From Rikenellaceae bacterium (GTDB lineage: Bacteria; Bacteroidota; Bacteroidia; Bacteroidales; Rikenellaceae): DNA of 54,858 nt. Every line of letters starts with the position of its first letter. Position 1 is the stretch's first letter. The notes beneath the pieces were generated by a model. It was not told where the DNA came from. It saw only the letters and a program-made list of their open reading frames with translations, and searched no databases. Location of the stretch: the NCBI GenBank assembly GCA_017379895.1, contig JAFNVH010000016.1, forward strand, positions 1 through 54,858, read 5' to 3'. The translations under genes were made by a program, and so were the position numbers. Below are positions 34,811-42,804 of the stretch, one piece after another.

Positions 34811-36055
34811 TTAGTCAAAATTTGTATCGGGATCCTGCTTGTCGAGATTTTCGATAGTATCCATCACCTTCTTGGCGAATCGCTTGATGTCATCCCAAAT
34901 ATCGGTACTATTGCTCTGATCATCAGACTTTTCTACCATATTCGTCACCGTCGGTTCTGCCATATTCTCTCTCTCATTATCGACCTTTGCTTCCTCTTGC
35001 TTGGGCGCGGGCGAAGGTTCAATCTTCTTCTCAGCGGCCATTTTCAAACTCAATTCAGTGAAGTTCGTAGCCACCACTACAACCTCCAAATCGTCACCCA
35101 AGTCCGGTTTGTCGCTATTGCCCCAAATGATGTCAGCATCGTGCTCAACCCCCTGATTGTCCTTATATTTAGCTGCAACCTGAATCACCTCAAGGATAGT
35201 CATCAGCTCCTGGTACATTACATTGTTGCTATTGCCGCAACTGAAATTCACCAAGATTGACTTTGCTCCGCGAATGGCATTCTGGTCCAACAATGGCGAG
35301 TTCAGCGCTATCTGAGCCGCTTGCTCAGCGCGGTTTTCGCCCGAAGCTCGACCAACACCCATATGTGTACGACCACTATTGCGCATCACCCTTGCCACAT
35401 CCGCAAAGTCGATATTCGTACGCGAACTCTCGACTGTGATGATTTCGGCAATACCCTTCACTGCCGATGCTAAAACCTTGTCAGGCAATGCCATAGCATC
35501 AGTAAACTTCATATTGATTGCCAGTTTTGAGATGTGGTCGCTATCGATTACGAGCATTGAATCGACCGTCTTTCTCAGCTCCTCGACTCCCTCCAATGCC
35601 TGCTGAAAACGCAGCGGACCCTCTTTTCTCACGGGCGTAGTGACGATCGCAACGGTCAAGATCCCCATCTCACGTGCCGCCTTAGCGATCACGGGAGATG
35701 CTCCTGTACCCGTTCCGCCACCCATAGCCGCGGCAATGAATACCATCTTGGTCGAGTAATTCTCAAATATCTGCTTGATGATATCGAGGCTCGCAATTGC
35801 AGCACGACGGCCCTCATTGGGATCGTTGCCTGCCCCCAAACCATCTTCGCCCAAACGAACTTTCAGTTCGACAGGGCTGATCGCAAGTGACTGACGATCG
35901 GTGTTACACACCATATAATCGACATCCTCGATGGAGAGCTCGCGCATATAATTCACCGCATTGCCTCCTCCACCTCCGACACCAACCACCATAATGTGTG
36001 ACCTCGAAGCTTGAGAGCGTTCTACCTTCAACGAATTGATTATATCGTTATTCAT
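34811..36055 (-). CDS. FtsZ paralogue, copy 2 (divergent tail)
   Basis: A 414-aa tandem paralogue of FtsZ, roughly 70% identical by eye over the first 335 residues. GGGTGTG (112-118) and the T7 loop NIDFADV (214-220) are kept, so it may bind and hydrolyse GTP. Differences include GVGGGGGN for GVGGAGGN and DSDHIS where copy 1 has NNDNIM at the nucleotide-contact loop. The tail is unrelated: an acidic linker (335-385), then DIWDDIKRFAKKVMDTIE at 385-402 with no PAYVRRK-type peptide. Codon use is less GC-biased than in copy 1. Between ftsA and ftsZ, it is likely co-expressed with both. Confidence 0.93.
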   Translation of the reverse strand: MNNDIINSLKVERSQASRSHIMVVGVGGGGGNAVNYMRELSIEDVDYMVCNTDRQSLAISPVELKVRLGEDGLGAGNDPNEGRRAAIASLDIIKQIFENYSTKMVFIAAAMGGGTGTGASPVIAKAAREMGILTVAIVTTPVRKEGPLRFQQALEGVEELRKTVDSMLVIDSDHISKLAINMKFTDAMALPDKVLASAVKGIAEIITVESSRTNIDFADVARVMRNSGRTHMGVGRASGENRAEQAAQIALNSPLLDQNAIRGAKSILVNFSCGNSNNVMYQELMTILEVIQVAAKYKDNQGVEHDADIIWGNSDKPDLGDDLEVVVVATNFTELSLKMAAEKKIEPSPAPKQEEAKVDNERENMAEPTVTNMVEKSDDQSNSTDIWDDIKRFAKKVMDTIENLDKQDPDTNFD

Positions 36056-36079
36056 CGTTTCGATTTCGGCGCTGCGGAG

Positions 36080-37672
36080 TTAAATAATATCGTCATCGTT
36101 GTTGCCGCCACCCATCTCTTCGAGCTTCTTGGTCGCCTTCTCGGCAAGGTCGGTAACCTTCTTCCACCAACCTCCCTTCTGGGGTTTCGGAGCGCTCTCC
36201 TCCTCCGTCGGCTTAGGATCAACCGCGGGAGCAGGAGCAACTTTCGGCTCGGGCTTTACCTCAGGTGCAGGAGCGGGTGCAGTAGTTGTAGTTCTCTGCT
36301 GCTGAGCACCATAACGCTCGTTGATCGTCTGCGGCTTTACGGGTTGCTGCGGCGTCTGATTTGTCGGAGTTGCAGGGGTCTGAGGTGTCGGCGGAGTCGG
36401 CGGCACGGGAGGCGTAAAGCGCGGCTGTGCAGGCTGCGATGTCGGGGTTACGGGAGGCGTAAATGTCGGCTGCTTAGGCTGCACGGGTTGTGCGGGCTGG
36501 GGGCGATGATCGACCATACAGTATGCACCTGACTGCAACGCATTCCACAGCAGTCCCGTCACTGTCGCAAACTCAGGACCATCAACCTTCTCGGCCGACT
36601 CGTCGTCAACCACAACATCGGGCACACCGATGCGGGTGTCGATACCCGTATGCGTGGTGAATGCCTCGGCGATACCTTCCAGATTTGCGCCACCACCCGT
36701 CAGCACGATGCCATAGGGGAGTTTCTTGTCGAAACCTGCGCGCTTGATCTCCTCGACCACCAGATCGGCGATATCCTTCACGCGAGCCTCGATCGCTGCG
36801 GCCAGGTTGCAGTGCAGGATCACCTTCTTGCCCTTGGGAGTATTGTAGGTGATGCCCTCGTCATCTTTGACGTTGGCAGTCACGGCATTACCGTACTTGA
36901 TCTTCATCTTCTCGACCCACTTTTCGGGGATACTGAGCGAGCGAATATCGTTGTTGATGGCCTCCGAGCCGATGGGAATCGACGCCACGTAGCGCACCAC
37001 GTTGTTGAAATAGATGGTCACATCGGTCACGTTGCTACCCATATCGACCACTGCGATACCCTCCTCCTTTTCGTCGGTTGCGAGCAGTGTCTCAGCCGTA
37101 ACTAAGGGGTTGATATGCACTGCCAAAGGCTTGATACCCAACTTCAAAGCGGCATTTGTCAGTCGCTGAATCGGGGTGCGGAGGCTCAGTATGAAGTTGA
37201 ACGTCGACGAGAGGCTCTGACCGAACGAACCGACCGGATTGGGCACCTCTTTGTTGCCATCGACGATGAAATTCTGGGGGATACGCTCCAAGATCACCTC
37301 GTCGTCGCTCGGTGCGCTCACCTTCTCCATACGCGCATATAGTTCATCGACATCGCTCTGGCTGACGCCGTTGGCATAGTCGCCCACAGCCACCCAATCG
37401 TTGTGACTGGCGCAGCGAATGAAGTCGCCCGAGATTCCGAAATAGGCCTCGAACACCTTGATATTCAGCTGTTCTTCGAGCTTACTGACGGCTGTTTTGA
37501 GCGATTTGGCTGCGAGTTCGATATTATCGATCGCGCCACCGCTCACGCCCTCCGACTTTTCGCGTACGACTGCTTCGATCACCATTTTGTCATCGGCACC
37601 GCGCGTAGCCGCAGCTGCGGTCACGTTGTGCGAACCGAGGTCAATTGCCACTATATAGTTCTTCTTTTCCAC
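36080..37672 (-). CDS. ftsA: Cell-division protein FtsA with long proline-rich linker
   Basis: A 530-aa actin-like protein that anchors FtsZ to the membrane. The GTG start at 37672 gives MEKKNYIVAIDLGSHNVTAAA, the typical phosphate-1 loop. Other blocks are VVDMGSNVTDVTIYF and GIVLTGGGANLEGI. After the core, a proline-, threonine- and glutamine-rich linker covers about 389-498. It is followed by GGWWKKVTDLAEKATKKL (about 499-517), a likely membrane-targeting amphipathic helix. E. coli FtsA is about 420 aa; the extension accounts for the difference. It sits 24 bp before the ftsZ paralogue. Confidence 0.94.
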   Translation of the reverse strand: MEKKNYIVAIDLGSHNVTAAAATRGADDKMVIEAVVREKSEGVSGGAIDNIELAAKSLKTAVSKLEEQLNIKVFEAYFGISGDFIRCASHNDWVAVGDYANGVSQSDVDELYARMEKVSAPSDDEVILERIPQNFIVDGNKEVPNPVGSFGQSLSSTFNFILSLRTPIQRLTNAALKLGIKPLAVHINPLVTAETLLATDEKEEGIAVVDMGSNVTDVTIYFNNVVRYVASIPIGSEAINNDIRSLSIPEKWVEKMKIKYGNAVTANVKDDEGITYNTPKGKKVILHCNLAAAIEARVKDIADLVVEEIKRAGFDKKLPYGIVLTGGGANLEGIAEAFTTHTGIDTRIGVPDVVVDDESAEKVDGPEFATVTGLLWNALQSGAYCMVDHRPQPAQPVQPKQPTFTPPVTPTSQPAQPRFTPPVPPTPPTPQTPATPTNQTPQQPVKPQTINERYGAQQQRTTTTAPAPAPEVKPEPKVAPAPAVDPKPTEEESAPKPQKGGWWKKVTDLAEKATKKLEEMGGGNNDDDII

Positions 37673-37738
37673 GTATATGTATATTTATTCGTTCCTTAAA
37701 TAAGCTTCAAATCAAAATCGCCCCTCCTTTGGCAGAGC

Positions 37739-38830
37739 CTATCGTCGGGTGCAGACCACCTGGTCGTCGAAGCGTACGTCGATCGTGCGGTAGACGTTCC
37801 AACCCTCTTTGTCGAGGCCTTCACGATAGAAACGCAACAAGCGGTCGAGTTTACGCTCGACCTTCTCGATTCGACCAAAAATGATCGTATGGTTACCCGC
37901 GCGGGGCACAAGTCGCAGAAACAGAGCACCATTCTGCGATTGGGATACGACGATTTCGACTATCTGGGACTGCCAGAAGTCGTCACCTTCGATCAATTTC
38001 ACAAAGTTAGTGAGATTAATGAAATCTTCGTAGTTTTTTTGCAACTTTTTTTGTTTTGCGATCAATTGATCGACCTCGACCAGTTTCTGATCAGCAGCCT
38101 TTTGGCGCACGCGCATTCGATAGGTGTAGAGCGCGCTCGAATCTTTCTTCATCCGGTCGTGCGCTTTCTTGCGATCGTCAAACTCCTCTTTCGACTCGAA
38201 CATCCCCTTTTTGACCGTGCGACCGCGCAATTTGCTGCGCTGGCGCTGAATGTGCCGATGCTCGATCAGCAGGTCGTTGCGGGCCTCCTTCGTAGCGTCG
38301 ATCAGCGAATCCAACTCATTGAGTTTCAGCTTCAACTGCGTGTCGGTTGCGCCTTCGTGCTTGGCCGAGAACGGCACGTCGAAGCGTCCCGTAACCACCG
38401 GAACGTATGCCGCCGAGAGTTCGGGTGAGCGGAATATCTCGCCGCGCTCCGTGAGGTAGAAGTCGTAGCCGCCAGCCAACATCATTCGCATCACGGGTGC
38501 GTGTTGCTCCACCTCGACCTTGATGCGACCTTCGGGCGTGAGGTAGGCCTCGGCCGAGCGCACGTGGCCGTGAGCAAGAATCGCCTTCTCGATCTCGCCC
38601 AGCGGAGCGTCGACAGCGCGCACACCCTCGACCTTGATCGGGGCGATCCAGCGGCGCACCTCTGCGACATCGACCATCTGGCGGCGAGCACTATCCTTCA
38701 CCACCACGTCGATACCCGTGAGTGTCTGCACCTCGGCACGAGCCGATGCGTGACGCCCGAGAAGCACCATCACACCGATGATGACAACCCAGAAAATGCT
38801 GAAAGCTATGATTTTACCTATCTGTTTCAT
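37739..38830 (-). CDS. ftsQ: FtsQ-like division protein with a coiled-coil insertion
   Basis: A 363-aa single-pass membrane protein: transmembrane helix 6-25, then a POTRA-like domain (about 36-113) and the beta domain. Between YVPVVTGRFDVPF and FINLTNFVKLIE there is an extra, highly charged, helical segment of about 110 residues (158-267; nt 38030-38359) rich in K, R, E, Q and D. Without it the protein would be about 253 aa, the usual Bacteroidales size. Position between murC and ftsA fixes the identity. FtsQ links FtsL/FtsB to the divisome. Confidence 0.9.
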   Translation of the reverse strand: MKQIGKIIAFSIFWVVIIGVMVLLGRHASARAEVQTLTGIDVVVKDSARRQMVDVAEVRRWIAPIKVEGVRAVDAPLGEIEKAILAHGHVRSAEAYLTPEGRIKVEVEQHAPVMRMMLAGGYDFYLTERGEIFRSPELSAAYVPVVTGRFDVPFSAKHEGATDTQLKLKLNELDSLIDATKEARNDLLIEHRHIQRQRSKLRGRTVKKGMFESKEEFDDRKKAHDRMKKDSSALYTYRMRVRQKAADQKLVEVDQLIAKQKKLQKNYEDFINLTNFVKLIEGDDFWQSQIVEIVVSQSQNGALFLRLVPRAGNHTIIFGRIEKVERKLDRLLRFYREGLDKEGWNVYRTIDVRFDDQVVCTRR

Positions 38831-38842
38831 CTCTTGGTTCGT

Positions 38843-40234
38843 TTATCGACATTTTGCCTCGGCAACCGCTGCCAGCGCCTCCGTCTGACGGTCGATACTA
38901 CCCGCACCGAAGCTCACCACAACGTCGGTCGACATCTCCTTGATCGTCGCCGCCAGCTCCTCCAACCCGACAATGCGGTAGGGAGCGGTCAATTCGTTGG
39001 CAATCAGCTCGGTAGTTACGCCCTCGATAGGCTCCTCGCGTGCGGGATAGATCGGCAGCAGAACAACCTCATCGGCCATCGACAGCGCCTCGGCAAACCC
39101 ATCATAGAGGTCGCGCGTGCGGGTGTAGAGGTGAGGTTGGAAGATTGCCGTCAGGTGGCGCTGAGGGAACATCGCGCGCACCGACGAGATCGCCGCACCC
39201 AGCTCGCGCGGGTGGTGCGCATAGTCGTCCATATAGACCTGCTTGGGGCTATTCACATAGAACTCGAAACGACGCTTGACGCCCGAAAATTCGTTGAGCG
39301 CAGCACGCAATTCGTCGAGGTCGAGGGGTCGGTTTTCGGCCTTCGCCGCCGCCCACAACATCGCCACTGCCGCCACCGCATTCTCGACATTGACCCAGCC
39401 GGGGATACCCAGACGCAACGCACCCAGAACGCCATCGGGGCAGTTCAGGTCGAAGGTGTAGTAGCCGCCCTCGTCGGTCGAGATGTTCGAGGCGTAGAAG
39501 TCGCACGGCTCGTCGAACGAGTATCGGAACACGCTGATTGACTGATTGTTGATCGCTACGTCGACACCCTTCTTGATGATCAGCGTGCCGCCCTGCTTGA
39601 TGCGATCGACAAACTGCGAGAAGGCCTCCTTCACCGCCTCGTGCGTACCGTAGATATCGAGGTGATCGGCATCGGCCGACGTGATCACCGCAACATCGGG
39701 ATCGAGGCGCAGGAACGAGCGGTCGAACTCATCAGCCTCGACCGTCATACGGCGACCCTCACCCAGCACTAAGTTGCTCGCGAAGTTCTTCGAGATACCG
39801 CCCAATACAGCCTTACCGCACCCTGCTGCACGGTGGTTCAACCACGCCACCATAGTCGACGTGGTGGTCTTGCCGTGCGTACCCGCAACCGCCATCACGT
39901 AGTTGCCTTCGCACAGCAGGCCAAGCATTTGCGAGCGCTTCATCACCTCGAAGCCGCCCTCGCGGAAGTAGCACAGCTCCGAGTGGTCGGCCGGCACCGC
40001 GGGGGTGTAGATCACGCGCGTGGTCGCGGGGTCGCGAAACTCCTCGCCAATCAGCTCGATATTATCCTCGTAATGCACCGACGCGCCCTCCTGCGCGAGC
40101 TGCTCGGTCAGGAACGACGGGGTGCGGTCGTAGCCGCCCACACGGTAGCCCTCATGCATAAAATAGCGCGCCAGGGCACTCATTCCGATACCGCCGATAC
40201 CGACGAAATATATGCTTTTGTTGCTCATCTTCAA
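38843..40234 (-). CDS. murC: UDP-N-acetylmuramate--L-alanine ligase
   Basis: A 463-aa Mur ligase that adds L-Ala to UDP-MurNAc. The N-terminal Rossmann motif is GIGGIGMSALA, the ATP-binding loop is AGTHGKTTTS, and the central and C-terminal blocks include DEFDRSFLRL and DDYAHHPRELGAAIS. It begins 2 bp after murG and ends 12 bp before ftsQ. Confidence 0.96.
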   Translation of the reverse strand: MKMSNKSIYFVGIGGIGMSALARYFMHEGYRVGGYDRTPSFLTEQLAQEGASVHYEDNIELIGEEFRDPATTRVIYTPAVPADHSELCYFREGGFEVMKRSQMLGLLCEGNYVMAVAGTHGKTTTSTMVAWLNHRAAGCGKAVLGGISKNFASNLVLGEGRRMTVEADEFDRSFLRLDPDVAVITSADADHLDIYGTHEAVKEAFSQFVDRIKQGGTLIIKKGVDVAINNQSISVFRYSFDEPCDFYASNISTDEGGYYTFDLNCPDGVLGALRLGIPGWVNVENAVAAVAMLWAAAKAENRPLDLDELRAALNEFSGVKRRFEFYVNSPKQVYMDDYAHHPRELGAAISSVRAMFPQRHLTAIFQPHLYTRTRDLYDGFAEALSMADEVVLLPIYPAREEPIEGVTTELIANELTAPYRIVGLEELAATIKEMSTDVVVSFGAGSIDRQTEALAAVAEAKCR

Positions 40235-40236
40235 TT

Positions 40237-41346
40237 CTATTTAAGTCCAATAATTTCAGCTATTTGCGCTGCTACGCGATCGGCCGAATCGTCGATGCCG
40301 AGCGCAGCGATATTCTCACGCAACGACTCCAACCGAGCCTTGTCCGCGAGCAGCTCCTCGGCACGTGTCATAGCCTTCTCGACAGCCTCTGCATCGCGCA
40401 CGATCTCGGCTGCACTCTTCTCGACCAGCGCCATTGCGTTCTTGGTCTGGTGGTCCTCTGCCACGTTGGGCGAGGGGACAAACATCGTCGCACAACCCAC
40501 CAAACACAGCTCCGACACCGTGCAGGCGCCACTACGCGAGATGACCAGATCGGCCGCCGCGTATGCCAGATCCATACGGTTGATGAATGCGCCCTGCCAA
40601 ACGCCCTCGATGGGGTGCGCCGCGAAGAACTCCTGCATTTCGCGCTCGTAGAACTTACCCGTCTGCCAGATGACCTGAATTTTGGGCGTGCCCTTCTGTT
40701 TTGCCACCCAGCGTTTCATCATCTCGTTGAGCGTGCGTGTGCCCAGCGAACCACCCACAACCAGCACTACAGGGCGCTCATCGCTCAGTCCGTAGTAGGC
40801 CAGACCCTCGGCACGCGCCTCGCCCGTTGCGGCCGAGAACGAGCCACGTAACGGATTGCCTGTCATTACGATACGCTCCGCAGAGAAGAATCGCTCCATA
40901 CCCTCGTATGCCACGCAGATCTTGCGCGCACGACGCGACAGAATCTTATTCGTAACGCCCGCGTATGAGTTCTGCTCTTGAATGAGCGTCGGGATACCCA
41001 TACGCTGTGCCGCCCACAGCACCGGTGCGCTGGCGTAACCACCAAAGCCCACCACGATATCGGCCTTGAATTCGCGGATCACGCGCTTGGCCTTCGCGAT
41101 GCTCTTGGCAACCTTGAAGGGTAGCAGCAGGTTCGAGAGCGTCAGGCGACGTTGCAGACCCGCCGTCGGCAGTCCCACAATCTTGTAACCCAATGCGGGC
41201 ACCTTCTCCATCTCCATCTTGCCCTCGGCACCCACAAACAGCAGTTCGACCTCGTCACCAAAACGACGTTTGAGAGCCTCGGCTACGGCCACCGCAGGGT
41301 AGATGTGACCACCCGTGCCGCCACCGCTAACTATTATGCGTTTCAT
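40237..41346 (-). CDS. murG: UDP-N-acetylglucosamine--lipid I transferase MurG
   Basis: A 369-aa peripheral membrane glycosyltransferase (GT28) that makes lipid II. The N-terminal GGGTGGHIYPAVAVAEAL loop is clear, with GFGGYASAPVL, VGGSLGTRTLNE and the C-terminal donor-binding region ISRSGACTVSELCLVG. A 171-bp gap precedes it, unusual in an otherwise tight cluster. Confidence 0.96.
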   Translation of the reverse strand: MKRIIVSGGGTGGHIYPAVAVAEALKRRFGDEVELLFVGAEGKMEMEKVPALGYKIVGLPTAGLQRRLTLSNLLLPFKVAKSIAKAKRVIREFKADIVVGFGGYASAPVLWAAQRMGIPTLIQEQNSYAGVTNKILSRRARKICVAYEGMERFFSAERIVMTGNPLRGSFSAATGEARAEGLAYYGLSDERPVVLVVGGSLGTRTLNEMMKRWVAKQKGTPKIQVIWQTGKFYEREMQEFFAAHPIEGVWQGAFINRMDLAYAAADLVISRSGACTVSELCLVGCATMFVPSPNVAEDHQTKNAMALVEKSAAEIVRDAEAVEKAMTRAEELLADKARLESLRENIAALGIDDSADRVAAQIAEIIGLK

Positions 41347-41396
41347 ATCGTATGTTCGTTATTTATAGCTTGTTATGTTTGTTTCAATATCCAATG

Positions 41397-41515
41397 GCGG
41401 ATTCATCGAATCCGCTCACCTTCGAGGGCTCGCCTTCGGCGACCGCCCCAGCCCCCGAAGGTGCGTGTCGCCTGTTGTGTGGTGTCGCTCGTGCGTCCTA
41501 TATTATATATATAGG
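41397..41515. other. Hairpin-rich gap between ftsW and murG
   Basis: This 171-bp gap inside the dcw cluster holds three inverted repeats and no gene. They are gcggatt/aatccgc (41397-41415), a 13-bp stem with one mismatch (41418-41430 with 41450-41462) that overlaps an alternative ccttcgg/ccgaagg stem (41433-41439 with 41455-41461), and cctatat/atatagg (41497-41515) next to the ftsW stop. No T-run follows the large stem on the minus strand, so it could be an mRNA processing or partial termination site. Confidence 0.5.
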
Positions 41516-41517
41516 TA

Positions 41518-42792
41518 TTACTTCTCGTAAAGTGACTCGCCACGCGGTCGGTCGAGAGTCTTCTCAGCCAGTGCGCGACTCACGCCCAAAACCATTCCCA
41601 GCGCCAACGCTGCCGACACCATCGACGATCCACCGTGGCTGATCAGCGGCAGTGGTTGTCCCGTTTCGGGCATAAAGTTGATGGTCACCAAGATGTGGAT
41701 TAAAGCCTGGAACGTGATCATCAATCCCAACCCCAGCACCAACAATGACGGGAATCCCGATGCACACCCATCGAAAATTACCTTACATCGGTAGAAAATC
41801 CACAAATAGAGCATCATAATTACGATGGCGAACAGTAGTCCGTACTCCTCGACAATGAACGCAAAGGCGTAGTCGCACTCGGGGTGAATCAGCTCCACGC
41901 GCATAATGCTCTGTCCCGCGCCCTTGCCCGTCAGTCCACCGTTGTAGATTGCGATCATCGAGCGTTGGGTATCGGTCAGGTCCTGTACCGCAACCTTCTC
42001 GCTGCCGAATAACGTACTGATCCACATATCCATACGGCTCTCTGCCGTGTCGCTACGGCCGATGTTGAGCACTCCCAATGCCAGCACTGCCGCCGCAATA
42101 GCCAAAAAGAGCAGTCGCATCAATTCGCGACCGCGCACACGACCAATCGCCAGCATAATCCAGCAGGTGAGGAACAGCAGCGCCGCCGACGAGGTGTGTG
42201 CGGGCAGAATCACCGCGCACGAGCCCACCACGGGACCCAAAATCGGGAAGGTATTCTCAACCAGCGTGCGCTTGACGCGACGCCACGTACGACCCCAACG
42301 CCAAAACTCCAACGGCGGCAGCAGATCCATTTTTTCGATGCGTTGCTGGCGCGAGCCGAGCTGTTTGGCGAGGATCAGGATCGTCGCAACTTTCAATATC
42401 TCAGACGGTTGCAGGGTCATAAAACCCAGGTCGATCCAGCGTCGTGCACCATTGACCACGATACCGATACCGGGCACGTATGCCGCAATGGTCAGTCCCA
42501 GCGCACCGAAATATGCCAGCCACGCCCAGGCGCGGTACTTGTCGAAATCGACCTTATGAACCAGCAATATGATACCCAAGCCGAGCATAACGAAGAAGAT
42601 CTGCTTGAACATATAGGAGTAGGTTCCCGTGTCCGACGCACCCTGATAGACCATCTTGGCGGTCGACGAATAGACCACCAGGATCGAGATGACCATCATC
42701 AGCGCGATGATGGTCCACAGAGCGCGGTCGCCCGTGAAGAGTTTGCCCCAGAAACCAGGCTCTTCCTGCTGATTTTCAACCGTTTTAGCCAT
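41518..42792 (-). CDS. ftsW: Lipid II polymerase FtsW (SEDS family)
   Basis: A 424-aa polytopic membrane glycosyltransferase for septal peptidoglycan. About ten hydrophobic segments are visible. Family blocks include GARRWIDLGFMTLQPSEILK near 123-142, YNGGLTGKGAGQSIMRVELIHPECDYAFAFIVEEYG and the C-terminal MPETGQPLPLISHGGSSMV. It lies between murD and murG as in other dcw clusters. Confidence 0.95.
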   Translation of the reverse strand: MAKTVENQQEEPGFWGKLFTGDRALWTIIALMMVISILVVYSSTAKMVYQGASDTGTYSYMFKQIFFVMLGLGIILLVHKVDFDKYRAWAWLAYFGALGLTIAAYVPGIGIVVNGARRWIDLGFMTLQPSEILKVATILILAKQLGSRQQRIEKMDLLPPLEFWRWGRTWRRVKRTLVENTFPILGPVVGSCAVILPAHTSSAALLFLTCWIMLAIGRVRGRELMRLLFLAIAAAVLALGVLNIGRSDTAESRMDMWISTLFGSEKVAVQDLTDTQRSMIAIYNGGLTGKGAGQSIMRVELIHPECDYAFAFIVEEYGLLFAIVIMMLYLWIFYRCKVIFDGCASGFPSLLVLGLGLMITFQALIHILVTINFMPETGQPLPLISHGGSSMVSAALALGMVLGVSRALAEKTLDRPRGESLYEK

Positions 42793-42804
42793 CTTGTGCC
42801 TTGT

